From: Aridibacter sp965216195
GTDB taxonomy: Bacteria > Acidobacteriota > Blastocatellia > Pyrinomonadales > Pyrinomonadaceae
Length of the DNA stretch: 64,000 nt
Assembly (NCBI GenBank): GCA_965216195.1
Contig: OZ244151.1
Coordinates: forward strand, 2,356,001 to 2,420,000
Direction of reading: 5' to 3'
The notes under the pieces were generated by a model, which worked only from the letters and a program-made list of their open reading frames with translations, had not been told where the DNA came from and did no database searches. Shown here piece by piece: positions 16,191 through 24,812 of the stretch. A program made the translations under genes and the position numbers. Within the stretch, counting starts at the first letter, position 1. Every line of letters begins with the position of its first letter.

Positions 16191-17465
16191 ATGGATAGAA
16201 GATATTTTTTGAAATCGAGCGGAATCGCGATGGCGAGTTTGGGGCTCGTCGGAGCGGCTCCAAACTTCCTGCATCAATTTGCCCACGCAGCCACAGAGCC
16301 TGGTGCCTTCGGAAAGAGGAAAATTCTGGTTACGATTTTCCAACGCGGAGCGGTTGATGGACTGAATATGATTGTTCCTCACGGCGAAAGCGAGTATTAC
16401 AACATTCGCCGGAATATTGCCGTTCCGAAACCCGGCAGAAATGAGGGTGCGATAGACCTTGACGGCTTTTTCGGACTCCACCCGTCGCTCAAACCGCTAC
16501 ACAAGTATTGGAATGAAAAGCAATTGGCAGTTATTCATTCCTCCGGCTCGCCAGATAATACTCGTTCGCATTTCGACGCTCAGGATTATATGGAATCGGG
16601 AACACCCGGATTTAAAGCTACACGGGACGGATGGCTTAACCGCGCGATGCAGTTTAACAATAACGACAAAACTTCCCCGTTTAGGGCTGTGGCAATGACA
16701 TCGCAGATCCCGCGAACGATGATGGGTCGGTACCCGACGGTGGCAATGACAAATCTTCAGACATTTGCGATTCGTGCCGGGCAATATTCAAATAGCGTTA
16801 GCGGCGGATTTGAAGGAATTTGGCAACAGCAAGCAGATGACCGGCTAGGTAAAACGGGTAAAGAAACGTTTGAAGCAATCAACTTTCTAAAAAAAGCAAA
16901 CCCGGCGCAATATAGGCCTGCTAACGGCGCTCGATATCCTGGCAGTCGCTTTGGAAACAACCTTCGGCAAATTGCCCAGCTTATTAAGGCCGGTGTTGGA
17001 ATGGAGGCTGCGTTTACCGATACGCCCGGACTAGGTTGGGACACACACGCAAATCAGGCAAACGGAAACGGCTCGCGAGGACAGCTTTCCAATTTGCTCC
17101 GACAGTTTGGACAGGGGCTTAGCGCATTCGTTACAGATCTCGGCGACCACATGGATCAGGTGCTTATTCTAACGATGTCCGAGTTTGGCAGAACCGCGCG
17201 CGAGAACGGAACACGCGGAACTGACCATGGACACGGAAACGCTATGCTGGCGATCGGAAACTCGGTTAAGGGCGGTAAGGTTTATGGCGATTGGAAAGGT
17301 CTAAAGCCGAGCCAACTTGATAGGGGACGCTACCTGGCCGTAACTACCGATTTTCGTGATGTACTGGGCGAGGTCGCATCGAAACACATGGGCAGCAAAA
17401 AGCTCGGGGAGATTTTCCCTCGTTATTCAATCAATCCTTCAAATTTTAGAGGATTTTTGAGCTAA
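16191..17465 (+). CDS. DUF1501 family exported protein, partner of the upstream DUF1800 protein
   Basis: 424 residues. The N-terminus is a probable Tat signal (DRRYFLKSSGIAMASLG). The body belongs to the DUF1501 family, which is distantly related to sulfatases and alkaline phosphatases. Typical segments are FQRGAVDGLNMIVPHGE, LTMSEFGRTARENGTRGTDHGHG (conserved His/Asp region) and a VYGDWKGL stretch. Function is unknown; a folded, cofactor-containing exported enzyme is implied by Tat export. GAGGT precedes the ATG. The gene forms a two-gene operon with the DUF1800 gene and ends at a terminator. Confidence 0.85.
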   Translation: MDRRYFLKSSGIAMASLGLVGAAPNFLHQFAHAATEPGAFGKRKILVTIFQRGAVDGLNMIVPHGESEYYNIRRNIAVPKPGRNEGAIDLDGFFGLHPSLKPLHKYWNEKQLAVIHSSGSPDNTRSHFDAQDYMESGTPGFKATRDGWLNRAMQFNNNDKTSPFRAVAMTSQIPRTMMGRYPTVAMTNLQTFAIRAGQYSNSVSGGFEGIWQQQADDRLGKTGKETFEAINFLKKANPAQYRPANGARYPGSRFGNNLRQIAQLIKAGVGMEAAFTDTPGLGWDTHANQANGNGSRGQLSNLLRQFGQGLSAFVTDLGDHMDQVLILTMSEFGRTARENGTRGTDHGHGNAMLAIGNSVKGGKVYGDWKGLKPSQLDRGRYLAVTTDFRDVLGEVASKHMGSKKLGEIFPRYSINPSNFRGFLS

Positions 17466-17493
17466 GCCCTTTCAAAATAGACTTGTAGTATTG

Positions 17494-17523
17494 AGCCATC
17501 CTTTATCGAGGGGTGGCTTTTTT
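17494..17523 (+). terminator. Rho-independent terminator after the DUF1501 gene
   Basis: AGCCA pairs with TGGCT (outer arms 17494-17498 and 17514-17518, with further partial pairing inside), followed by six T. Confidence 0.65.
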
Positions 17524-17534
17524 GCAAATCAACA

Positions 17535-17565
17535 CAAAAATAAAGAGCGGCTTAAAGCCGCTCTT
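17535..17565 (-). terminator. Rho-independent terminator (minus strand) after the small Cys protein gene
   Basis: AAGAGCGGC pairs perfectly with GCCGCTCTT (17543-17565, 5-nt loop). On the minus strand it is followed by TATTTTTGTG. Confidence 0.75.
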
Positions 17566-17612
17566 GGTAGGTATAATTGCTGGTAGGTTATAAGATGGAC
17601 GGGTTTGCTCGT

Positions 17613-17870
17613 CTATTCTTCAATAAACGATATTGCTGGTGGATAGTAGAAAGGTCCAAAAGTTTTTAATGTCTTCGTATCAAACTTTTTCCTGGCACCG
17701 CATTTCAAACAGGCGCGATAAGAAGCGTTACGATTTGTAAATGGGCGGCTCAAACTCTGATGCCAACAACCAAACAATTTGCCCATTAAACCGATCTCTT
17801 GACCAAAAGCCCCATCTGTCTTATTTATGATTGCTTTAGCTATACGCCCTTGATCTAAAACTGCTTCCAT
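17613..17870 (-). CDS. small conserved protein with a CxxC motif
   Basis: 85 residues. The start is secure: AGGAGGAAAA lies 5-8 nt before the ATG. The middle has MGKLFGCWHQSLSRPFT and the CLKCGARKKFD motif, then an aromatic FGPFYYPP. Small acidobacterial proteins with a similar GCWH and CxxCGA pattern are familiar, and they may bind zinc through the Cys residues together with the upstream Cys-Trp-His. Only three Cys are present, so a fourth ligand would have to be His35-like in GCWH. The role is unknown. It sits alone between two terminator-bounded units. Confidence 0.7.
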   Translation of the reverse strand: MEAVLDQGRIAKAIINKTDGAFGQEIGLMGKLFGCWHQSLSRPFTNRNASYRACLKCGARKKFDTKTLKTFGPFYYPPAISFIEE

Positions 17871-18049
17871 TTTATTTTCCTCCTAACATTAAATTTCAAT
17901 GTGTCTTACATTTCTAGAACGAAAACCGGGGAAAGTTTTGCAATAATTAAGATGAATTTGTGTAATAATAGTTGTCCATTGTTCGTAAAGTAATGTAAAG
18001 ATTTTTGCAGGTTTTGGGATCGTCTTCCTGGTTGCTTATTGGAGATTAA

Positions 18050-19279
18050 GTGGAAAAACAGTTTCTTGTGAAAATATGTATCGCTGCGCTAACCACTGTA
18101 TTTTGTTTTGGTTACGCTGCAGCGTGGGATGAAGTCGGACACAAACTAACGGCGCATATCGCCTGGCAGCGTATGTCGCCCGAGGTGCGGGAACAAGCGT
18201 TTAAGATTCTTTTGAAGGCGCCTGAAGACTCGGACTTAAGCGTTCCCTATGATTTTTACAATTCGCGCTCGGAGGCCGTGAAAAAACTCGAGCTATTTAT
18301 GTACGCGAGCATCTGGGCGGACGTTATAAAAGACCGAAAATTTGAGGTGAGAAATAAAACATATAGCCGCTTTAACTGGCACTTTTCCGACATTTTTTGG
18401 AAACAAGAAGATGGAAAAGCCGTTGTTTTAAAAGATTTCAATGGTGATGGCGGATTGGCAATTTCCAAGCTTTATGATTTCGAGAAAGCGCTTCGCAATC
18501 CGGAAGCAACAGCCGCGGAAAAAGCAATCGCGTTAGCGTGGTTTTTGCACGTTGGCGGGGACGTTCACAATCCACTCCACAATGCCTCACGTGTCACCGA
18601 GGTCGAGCTAAAGGGTGACCAGGGCGGAAATCTAGTAAAACTCGAGCCAAAGGTTGAAAACAAATTCCAGCTCAATCTGCACTCATATTGGGATAGCATT
18701 ATTGGCCGAGTGAAGCCGCGAAAGCGTGATGCATGTGACACCGATTACCTCGCTCCGATCGCTCGTAAGATTGCAAAGAAATACCGTTTCTCCAAGATGC
18801 GAAACCAGCTGAAGCTATATGATTATAAAGCCTGGAATAAAGAAGGTTTTGAGCTGCTGCCGCAAGTTGTTTACACGCCGGATATCTCGAGAAGTCAAAT
18901 GCCGTCTAAGAAATATAGAAAGCGTGCATTTAGGACAGCTGAAAAACAAATTGCGCTCGCGGGCTATCGTTTGGGAGAAACGCTTAATCGGATATTTGCG
19001 ACCGAACTAAAGAAGATTTCCAGTGTAACGCCGTGCAAGGTTATAAGAAAAGTCTTGTACCCGGTTTCGAAAATTCCGAAGCCAAATCAAAGAATGCGGA
19101 TAGCGCTGCTGGATACATGCCCGCCAAATCCCGGCATGGTCGCCCGCCCAATGATCTCACTTACAAAGGGCGATGTTTCGTCAATGCGAGTTTATGATGT
19201 TGTAAAAGTCTTTGAAAACGAAAAGGAAGCGAGAAAATACGCGAAAGAAAACAATATCACCGACGCAAAATATAATTAA
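18050..19279 (+). CDS. S1/P1 nuclease family protein (zinc-dependent, secreted)
   Basis: 409 residues starting at GTG 18050 with GGAG 7-9 nt upstream. The signal peptide ends AAA just before Trp26, so mature Trp1 would be the family's N-terminal zinc ligand. Other expected ligand motifs are visible: VGHKLTAHIAW, WADVI, NWHFSDIFW, FLHVGGDVHNPLH and LHSYWDSII. The family cuts single-stranded DNA and RNA and removes 3'-phosphates outside the cytoplasm. The C-terminal 80 residues (after about 320) are an extra tail beyond the usual fold. The stop overlaps the next start (TAATG), so it is coupled to the M20 peptidase gene. Confidence 0.87.
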   Translation: MEKQFLVKICIAALTTVFCFGYAAAWDEVGHKLTAHIAWQRMSPEVREQAFKILLKAPEDSDLSVPYDFYNSRSEAVKKLELFMYASIWADVIKDRKFEVRNKTYSRFNWHFSDIFWKQEDGKAVVLKDFNGDGGLAISKLYDFEKALRNPEATAAEKAIALAWFLHVGGDVHNPLHNASRVTEVELKGDQGGNLVKLEPKVENKFQLNLHSYWDSIIGRVKPRKRDACDTDYLAPIARKIAKKYRFSKMRNQLKLYDYKAWNKEGFELLPQVVYTPDISRSQMPSKKYRKRAFRTAEKQIALAGYRLGETLNRIFATELKKISSVTPCKVIRKVLYPVSKIPKPNQRMRIALLDTCPPNPGMVARPMISLTKGDVSSMRVYDVVKVFENEKEARKYAKENNITDAKYN

Positions 19280-20421
19280 TGGACGCAGCTAAATTACTGG
19301 CACATTTTGAATCCCGATTGGACGCCACTATCGAATCAATTTCCGAGATTGTCGAAATCGAATCGCCATCGTATGACGTTGTGGGCAGCACGGCCGTGGT
19401 TGATTGGTTGGAGAAAAATATTTCGGTGGTTTTACCCGGTGCGAAAACTGAAAGAGTCCTTGCTAAAGGGTGCGGCGAACACTTTATCGCACGAGCTTTT
19501 GGGAAAAAGGCCGGAAAACCAATTCTCCTTCTCGGACACACGGATACAGTGCATCCGATCGGAAGCAAAAATGACAACCCGACAAGAATCGAAGACGGAA
19601 GACTTTACGGATGCGGCACCTTCGATATGAAAGCGAATATAGCGCTGATGTTTGAAGTTTTCCGCGCGTTTCGCGAATTCGACCTGAGTCCGAAAAGGCC
19701 GTGTACAATATTGCTCGCATGCGATGAAGAAGTCGGTAGCGAAACCGGTCGCCCACATGTCGAACGACTTGCCAAAGAATCTGAGTGTTGTTTTGTGTTT
19801 GAGCCTTCCGCCAAAGGCAGAGTAAAAACCGGACGAAAGGGCACCGGAGGTTTTTACCTAAAGGCAATTGGAATCCCATCTCATGCCGGGCTTGACCCTG
19901 AAAAAGGCGCGTCCGCGATCCTGGAAATTTCCAAACAAATAGAAAAACTCCATTCATTTACCGACTTCGATATCGGCACAACCGTAAGTGTTGGAACGAT
20001 TAAGGGCGGCACGACAACCAACGTTGTTCCAGCTGAGGCTGAATGCTCGATCGATGTTCGCTTTGAGACAATGGATGAAGCCGCGCGTATCGAACGCGAA
20101 ATCAGAAGTCTTGAGCCAATGGATGAGCGCGTAAAACTTGAGCTCACGGGAAGCATCAACCGTCCTCCGATGGAACGAACCGAAGGCGTCGCCAGGCTCT
20201 TCGAAAAAGCGCGCGACGTCGCAGCGAGTTTCGATTACGAACTCGATGAAACTCAGGTTGGCGGTGCGTCGGATGGAAATTTTGTTGGTGCCCTGGGCGT
20301 TCCGCTTCTTGATGGACTTGGTATCGCAGGAGATGGCGCCCATACCCTCGAAGAATACGTTTTAATTGAAGACATCCCAAAACGCGCAACGCTTTTGGCA
20401 AAATTGCTTTTGGAAGTTTAA
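19279..20421 (+). CDS. M20 family metallopeptidase (glutamate carboxypeptidase / ArgE-DapE-like)
   Basis: 380 residues. Metal-site motifs are in order: LLGHTDTVHP (His/Asp), GCGTFDMKANIALM (bridging Asp), ACDEEVGSETGR (catalytic Glu pair) and FEPSAKG. A dimerisation domain with IGIPSHAGLDPEKGASA follows, and the last part has GGASDGNF and DGAHTLEEYV, the final His ligand. The closest named type is carboxypeptidase G2-like, but deacetylases and dipeptidases share the fold. No signal peptide is seen, so it is cytoplasmic. Its start overlaps the stop of the S1/P1 nuclease gene, so the pair may be translated together. Confidence 0.85.
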   Translation: MDAAKLLAHFESRLDATIESISEIVEIESPSYDVVGSTAVVDWLEKNISVVLPGAKTERVLAKGCGEHFIARAFGKKAGKPILLLGHTDTVHPIGSKNDNPTRIEDGRLYGCGTFDMKANIALMFEVFRAFREFDLSPKRPCTILLACDEEVGSETGRPHVERLAKESECCFVFEPSAKGRVKTGRKGTGGFYLKAIGIPSHAGLDPEKGASAILEISKQIEKLHSFTDFDIGTTVSVGTIKGGTTTNVVPAEAECSIDVRFETMDEAARIEREIRSLEPMDERVKLELTGSINRPPMERTEGVARLFEKARDVAASFDYELDETQVGGASDGNFVGALGVPLLDGLGIAGDGAHTLEEYVLIEDIPKRATLLAKLLLEV

Positions 20422-20434
20422 AATTCATCCTTAC

Positions 20435-21382
20435 ATGAGCGTCCCAAAACCCAGGAAAAAGCGTGCTTCGAGAAATCGTACAATCGGTCTGACGCAAACC
20501 GAAAAGGCGAAATATCGAAAAAAGCTTTTGAAACTCAGGCAAAAGCCCACCCTTGGAAAGATCAAAAACAGAATAGTTTGTGGAGACGCTCTCAACCTGC
20601 TTAAGTCGCTACCTAAAGAAAAGTTTGACCTTTTTTTCTCTGACCCGCCTTATAATCTAAACAAAAATTTTGGAAAGAGTTCGTTTAAAAGCAAAACGAT
20701 TGAGGAGTATGAAGAGTGGCTGGATGAATGGATCAGTAAAAGCATTCCGCTATTGAAACCAACGGCTTCGGTTTACATATGCGGAGATTGGCGATCAGCT
20801 TCCGCAATCCAAAGAGTCGGTATGAAGTATCTAAAACTCCAAAACCGCATCACGTGGGAACGGGAAAAAGGTCGCGGCTCGAAAACAAACTGGAAAAATG
20901 CATCGGAAGACATATGGTTTTTTACGGTTGGCGATAAATATACCTTCAATGCGGATGCTGTGCGCTTAAAACGAAAAGTGATCGCGCCTTACAAAGAAGG
21001 TGGAAAACCGAAAGACTGGAGTGAAGAGAAAGATGGGAACTTCAGGCTCACGTCGCCTTCAAACCTTTGGACTGATTTAACGGTTCCGTTCTGGTCAATG
21101 CCCGAAAACACGGATCATCCTACGCAAAAGCCCGAAAAACTCCTTGCAAAAATAATCTTGGCGAGCACTGACGAAAAAGATCTCATTCTCGACCCGTTTG
21201 CCGGAAGTGGCACGACGGCAGTTGTCGCGAAAAAGCTGAAACGCAATTTTGTCGGGATCGAGTCGGACGAAGATTATTGTATGATCGCCGAAAAAAGACT
21301 CGAACTGGCAAAAACCGATAAATCAATTCAGGGATTTCAGGATGGGGTTTTTTGGGAAAGAAATACCCTGGTGAAAAAATAA
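20435..21382 (+). CDS. orphan DNA methyltransferase, beta class (probable N6-adenine)
   Basis: 315 residues from ATG 20435; the frame continues upstream into the preceding gene, but this start gives a basic N-terminus typical of such enzymes. Motif IV is SDPPYNL (Asp70 to Asn74). Motif I, DPFAGSGTT, comes after HPTQKPEKLL near residue 240. The order IV-then-I marks a beta-class amino-methyltransferase. DPPY usually means N6-adenine; N4-cytosine cannot be excluded. It transfers a methyl group from S-adenosylmethionine to DNA. No restriction endonuclease or specificity subunit is adjacent, so it is probably solitary, like CcrM or YhdJ. The region between motifs is short, so the recognition domain is compact. 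Confidence 0.85.
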   Translation: MSVPKPRKKRASRNRTIGLTQTEKAKYRKKLLKLRQKPTLGKIKNRIVCGDALNLLKSLPKEKFDLFFSDPPYNLNKNFGKSSFKSKTIEEYEEWLDEWISKSIPLLKPTASVYICGDWRSASAIQRVGMKYLKLQNRITWEREKGRGSKTNWKNASEDIWFFTVGDKYTFNADAVRLKRKVIAPYKEGGKPKDWSEEKDGNFRLTSPSNLWTDLTVPFWSMPENTDHPTQKPEKLLAKIILASTDEKDLILDPFAGSGTTAVVAKKLKRNFVGIESDEDYCMIAEKRLELAKTDKSIQGFQDGVFWERNTLVKK

Positions 21383-21406
21383 CTCGTTAAATGTGGATAT
21401 AAGCCG

Positions 21407-21435
21407 TTGAAAAAATTGCGTTTAGAGGACAAAAT
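21407..21435 (+). promoter_or_regulatory. putative sigma70-type promoter for fhs
   Basis: TTGAAA at 21407-21412 and CAAAAT at 21430-21435 with a 17-bp spacer, about 58 nt before the fhs ATG. The region between is A-rich. Confidence 0.35.
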
Positions 21436-21492
21436 AGCAAAATTACAAAAACAAACTAATTTAAGAATTACAAGCAATTCATTCGTCAAACT

Positions 21493-23193
21493 ATGTCAAT
21501 TGATCTCGAAATCGCGCAAAAAGCAAAACCCGTACACGTAACCGAAATTGCCGAGCAGATGGGCTTAACCGCTGAGGATCTGGATATTTACGGAAGTCCG
21601 CACGTAGGCAAACTCCGACTCGATATTTTGGAAAAGTTGAAAGACCGACCCGACGCGAAGTATATCGACGTAACCGCTGTCACCCCAACCCCGCTTGGCG
21701 AAGGAAAATCCACAACGCTTGTAGGGCTTGGACAGGGAATGAAACATATTGGTAAAAAATCCGTGATTGCGATGCGCCAACCTTCCCAGGGTCCAACCTT
21801 TGGTATTAAAGGCGGTGCGGCCGGCGGCGGTTATTCACAAGTTGTCCCTATGGAAACTTTTAACCTCCACCTAACAGGCGACATTCATGCTGTAACTGCT
21901 GCGAACAATCAGCTTGCGGCAATGATTGACAACAAGTTGATGCGTGGCAATCCCCTAAACATAGATCCGTACAGTATTACCTGGCGGCGAGTGATGGATG
22001 TAAATGACCGCGCACTCAGGAATATCGTGATCGGTCTTGGCGGAAAACTCGAAGGCGGCGTTCCCAGAGAAACGGGGTTTGATATCTCTGTCGCGTCCGA
22101 GGTGATGGCGATTCTGGCGTTGACCACATCGCTTCAGGATATGCGGAAGCGTTTTGGCAGAATCGTAATCGGTTTAACGAAGAAACGTAAGCCCGTAACT
22201 GCGGAAGACATAGGTGCTGCAGGCGCGATGACAGTTTTGATGAAGGACGCTATCCGACCAAATTTGATGCAGACTCTTGAAAACACGCCAGCGCTTGTTC
22301 ACGCAGGACCTTTTGCAAACATTGCTCACGGAAACAGCAGCGTGCTGGCTGACTTGATCGGAATCAAATGTGGTGATTATTTGCTGACTGAATCCGGTTT
22401 TGGCGCGGACATCGGCGCCGAGAAATTCTTTAATATCAAATGTCGCTACAGCGGTTTGAAACCGGATGCTTGCGTTTTGGTCGCAACTGTTCGCGCGCTG
22501 AAGACCCACAGCGGAAAATACAAGGTTGTTGCGGGACGGGACCTGCCGAAGGAAATGCTCGAAGAAAACGTCGCGGATGTCGAAGCCGGAGCAGAGAACC
22601 TGCGCAAACAGATCGAAAACATAAAACATCATGGCGTGACACCGGTCGTCGCCGTAAATGCATTTGTTACAGATCACGATTCGGAAATCGAAGCGATAAA
22701 ACGCATCGCGGTAGAAGCTGGAGCGATCGGTGCAGCGGTTTCGCGACATTGGGAAGATGGCGGAAAAGGCGCGATTGAGCTTTCCGAAATGGTCGTTCAG
22801 GCGGCTGAAGATCCAAGTGAGTTTAAGTTTTTATACGATCTGGATAAGTCTATTGCGGAAAAAATTGAAACGATCGCGACCAAAATATACGGAGCGAAAG
22901 ATGTTTCGTATTCGGCAAAGGCAAAGAAACAGATTCGCAGCTACGAGAAAAATGGGTTTGGCGATTTGCCGATCTGCATGGCGAAAACGCATTTGAGCAT
23001 CAGTCACGATCCGAAATTGCGCGGCGCGCCGAGTGGGTTCTCGTTCCCGGTCAGAGAAGTTCGTGCAAGCGTCGGCGCCGGATTTATTTATCCGATCTGC
23101 GGCGACATGCGAACAATGCCTGCGCTTCCAAAAGTGCCGGGTGCGGAAAAAGTCGATATCGATGAGGATGGAAATGTCGTCGGGCTGTCATAG
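21493..23193 (+). CDS. fhs: formate-tetrahydrofolate ligase
   Basis: 566 residues, the expected size. The ATP-binding loop is TPLGEGKSTT (66-75). Other family segments are FGIKGGAAGGGYSQV, FNLHLTGDIHA and DIGAEKFFNIKCR. It makes 10-formyl-THF from formate, ATP and THF in the cytoplasm for purine and methionyl-tRNA formylation. No other C1-pathway gene is in the window, so its role is probably general C1 supply rather than acetogenesis. A palindromic element follows the stop directly. Confidence 0.95.
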   Translation: MSIDLEIAQKAKPVHVTEIAEQMGLTAEDLDIYGSPHVGKLRLDILEKLKDRPDAKYIDVTAVTPTPLGEGKSTTLVGLGQGMKHIGKKSVIAMRQPSQGPTFGIKGGAAGGGYSQVVPMETFNLHLTGDIHAVTAANNQLAAMIDNKLMRGNPLNIDPYSITWRRVMDVNDRALRNIVIGLGGKLEGGVPRETGFDISVASEVMAILALTTSLQDMRKRFGRIVIGLTKKRKPVTAEDIGAAGAMTVLMKDAIRPNLMQTLENTPALVHAGPFANIAHGNSSVLADLIGIKCGDYLLTESGFGADIGAEKFFNIKCRYSGLKPDACVLVATVRALKTHSGKYKVVAGRDLPKEMLEENVADVEAGAENLRKQIENIKHHGVTPVVAVNAFVTDHDSEIEAIKRIAVEAGAIGAAVSRHWEDGGKGAIELSEMVVQAAEDPSEFKFLYDLDKSIAEKIETIATKIYGAKDVSYSAKAKKQIRSYEKNGFGDLPICMAKTHLSISHDPKLRGAPSGFSFPVREVRASVGAGFIYPICGDMRTMPALPKVPGAEKVDIDEDGNVVGLS

Positions 23194-23194
23194 C

Positions 23195-23292
23195 ATGGAG
23201 CGTAAGCATCTTTGCTTGCGTGAGCACAAAGTGCGAAAAATTGTTTTTCCAACGCTATGCGCTCATTGCGGACAAGAGTGTCCGCGCTCCAT
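23195..23292. repeat. 98-bp nested palindromic element with cloverleaf-like folding
   Basis: An outer perfect inverted repeat ATGGAGCG/CGCTCCAT (23195-23202 and 23285-23292) encloses four consecutive hairpins. They are AAGCA/TGCTT (23204-23217), GCAC/GTGC (23224-23234), GAAAAA/TTTTTC (23234-23248) and CGGACA/TGTCCG (23269-23284). TGAGC/GCTCA forms a further inner pairing. It fills the whole gap between fhs and xth and has the layout of a BIME or MITE-type repeat. Confidence 0.65.
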
Positions 23293-23304
23293 AAATGCTC
23301 CATT

Positions 23305-24072
23305 ATGAAAATTGCGACCTGGAATGTAAATTCGATTAACGTGCGGCTCGAACACGTTTTAAAGTGGCTCAACGCTACGAAAACGGATGTTTTGTGTCTG
23401 CAGGAAACGAAATGCGTTGACGAAAACTTCCCTCTCGAACCAATCGAAGAAACGGGCTACAACGTTGTTTTTATTGGCGAAAAGTCCTATAACGGAGTTG
23501 CCATCTTATCGACCCACAAAATAGAAAATGTGCAAAGAAGTCTGCCTGACGATGATGACGCGTCTCCCAAGCGTTTCATCTCGGCAGATATAAACGGCAC
23601 ACATATCGTAAATACTTACATTCCAAACGGCACCAAACTCTGGAGCGATAAATTCGACTTCAAGCTGGACTGGCTACAGCGTTTGCGAAACTATTTTGAT
23701 GAAAATTGTGATGAAAGTGAGGACGTTTTGCTTTGCGGTGACTTTAATGTAGCGATGGAAGACTTGGACGTTTGGAGTGTCGAGCGTTGGGAAGGAAAGC
23801 TGCACTTTTCGATACCCGAACGAGCCGCGATGTATCATGTAAAACAATGGGGTTTCTCGGACGCATATAGAAAAATCAATCCAGAAACACAAGAGTATTC
23901 CTGGTGGGACTTTCGTACAAACGCTTTTCCAAAAGACGAGGGTCTACGAATCGACCATATCTGGACTTCCGAATCGCTAACAGAAAAATGTGAAAACTCG
24001 TGGATCGATCGCGAACCACGCGGATGGGAGCGCCCGAGCGATCACACACCGGTTGTCGCCGAATTTGCATAG
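23305..24072 (+). CDS. xth: exodeoxyribonuclease III
   Basis: About 255 residues from ATG 23305 (IATWNVNSINVR is the family N-terminus; an earlier in-frame start would run through the palindromic element). Motifs: LQETKCVD (catalytic Glu, metal), YNGVAIL, CGDFNVA (Asp/Asn) and a final PSDHTPVVAEF (catalytic His). It acts as an AP endonuclease and 3'-5' exonuclease in base excision repair. The nitroreductase gene begins 4 bp after the stop, so the two are probably one unit. Confidence 0.92.
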   Translation: MKIATWNVNSINVRLEHVLKWLNATKTDVLCLQETKCVDENFPLEPIEETGYNVVFIGEKSYNGVAILSTHKIENVQRSLPDDDDASPKRFISADINGTHIVNTYIPNGTKLWSDKFDFKLDWLQRLRNYFDENCDESEDVLLCGDFNVAMEDLDVWSVERWEGKLHFSIPERAAMYHVKQWGFSDAYRKINPETQEYSWWDFRTNAFPKDEGLRIDHIWTSESLTEKCENSWIDREPRGWERPSDHTPVVAEFA

Positions 24073-24076
24073 CGCC

Positions 24077-24754
24077 ATGAAAAAAGATTTCCCAAAACCT
24101 AATCTTGTCCCCCTCGAGTTTCAACGCATCGAAAATGAAACCGAGCAGCGAAGCCGCGCCGATGAGTTTTATAAAAATCTGAATTTGAGGCGGACAGTGC
24201 GTGAATATTCGGATAAGGATGTTCCGTTTGAATTAATTGAGAAAGCGATCTTGACCGCTGGCACTGCGCCATCGGGCGCACATATGCAGCCGTGGCGCTT
24301 CGTAGTTGTTCGTGACCCGGAAGTTAAGAAAAAAATCCGTGAAGCCGCAGAAGAGGAAGAATACGAAAGTTATCATAAACGCATGTCTGACAAATGGCTA
24401 CGCCGGCTCGCTCCGCTCGGCACCGATGAGCACAAGCCGTTTCTAGAGATTGCGCCGTATCTTATCGTTGTATTTCGAATAAACTCGATTGAGGAAGATG
24501 GCGAAAAAGAGCCGACTTATTACTCGCAGGAATCGGTTGGAATTGCCGTCGGCATGCTATTGACCGCGCTCCACAATGCCGGCCTTGCAACGCTCACTCA
24601 TACACCTTCGCCGATGAAATTTTTACAGGAAATCCTCAGACGTCCGAAAAATGAAGTCCCGTTTGTGTTAATTCCTGTCGGTTATCCGTCTGATGATGCG
24701 AAGGTTCCCGATCTGACGCGGAAACCGCTCGATGAAATCATGGAAGTGGTTTGA
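24077..24754 (+). CDS. nitroreductase-fold flavoprotein resembling iodotyrosine deiodinase
   Basis: About 225 residues from ATG 24077. The N-terminal part has RRTVREYSDKDVP, and SGAHMQPWRFVVV follows, both FMN-binding landmarks. The middle (EEEYESYHKRM, then KPFLEIAPYLIVVF) and the C-terminal run YYSQESVGIAVGMLL, THTPSPMKFLQEIL and PFVLIPVGYPSDDA closely follow the pattern of animal iodotyrosine deiodinase and its bacterial relatives. Known members reductively dehalogenate halotyrosines using FMN. The active-site lid (E-x-x-Y-x-x-x-K in the known enzyme) seems present as EYESYHKRM, but substrate is not proven. It starts 4 bp after xth. Confidence 0.8.
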   Translation: MKKDFPKPNLVPLEFQRIENETEQRSRADEFYKNLNLRRTVREYSDKDVPFELIEKAILTAGTAPSGAHMQPWRFVVVRDPEVKKKIREAAEEEEYESYHKRMSDKWLRRLAPLGTDEHKPFLEIAPYLIVVFRINSIEEDGEKEPTYYSQESVGIAVGMLLTALHNAGLATLTHTPSPMKFLQEILRRPKNEVPFVLIPVGYPSDDAKVPDLTRKPLDEIMEVV

Positions 24755-24812
24755 CGGGATCTTAAACTTCTCCGCCCCCTTTTGGCTAAAGAGCGCCCAT
24801 CTGAAGAAATGC

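Noticed and set aside
19484..19957. Minus-strand frame of 157 codons opposite the M20 peptidase
   Set aside because: Antisense shadow of a gene with complete metal-binding motifs; no recognisable domain.
22174..22749. Minus-strand frame of 191 codons inside fhs
   Set aside because: Antisense to a highly conserved enzyme; no signal of its own.
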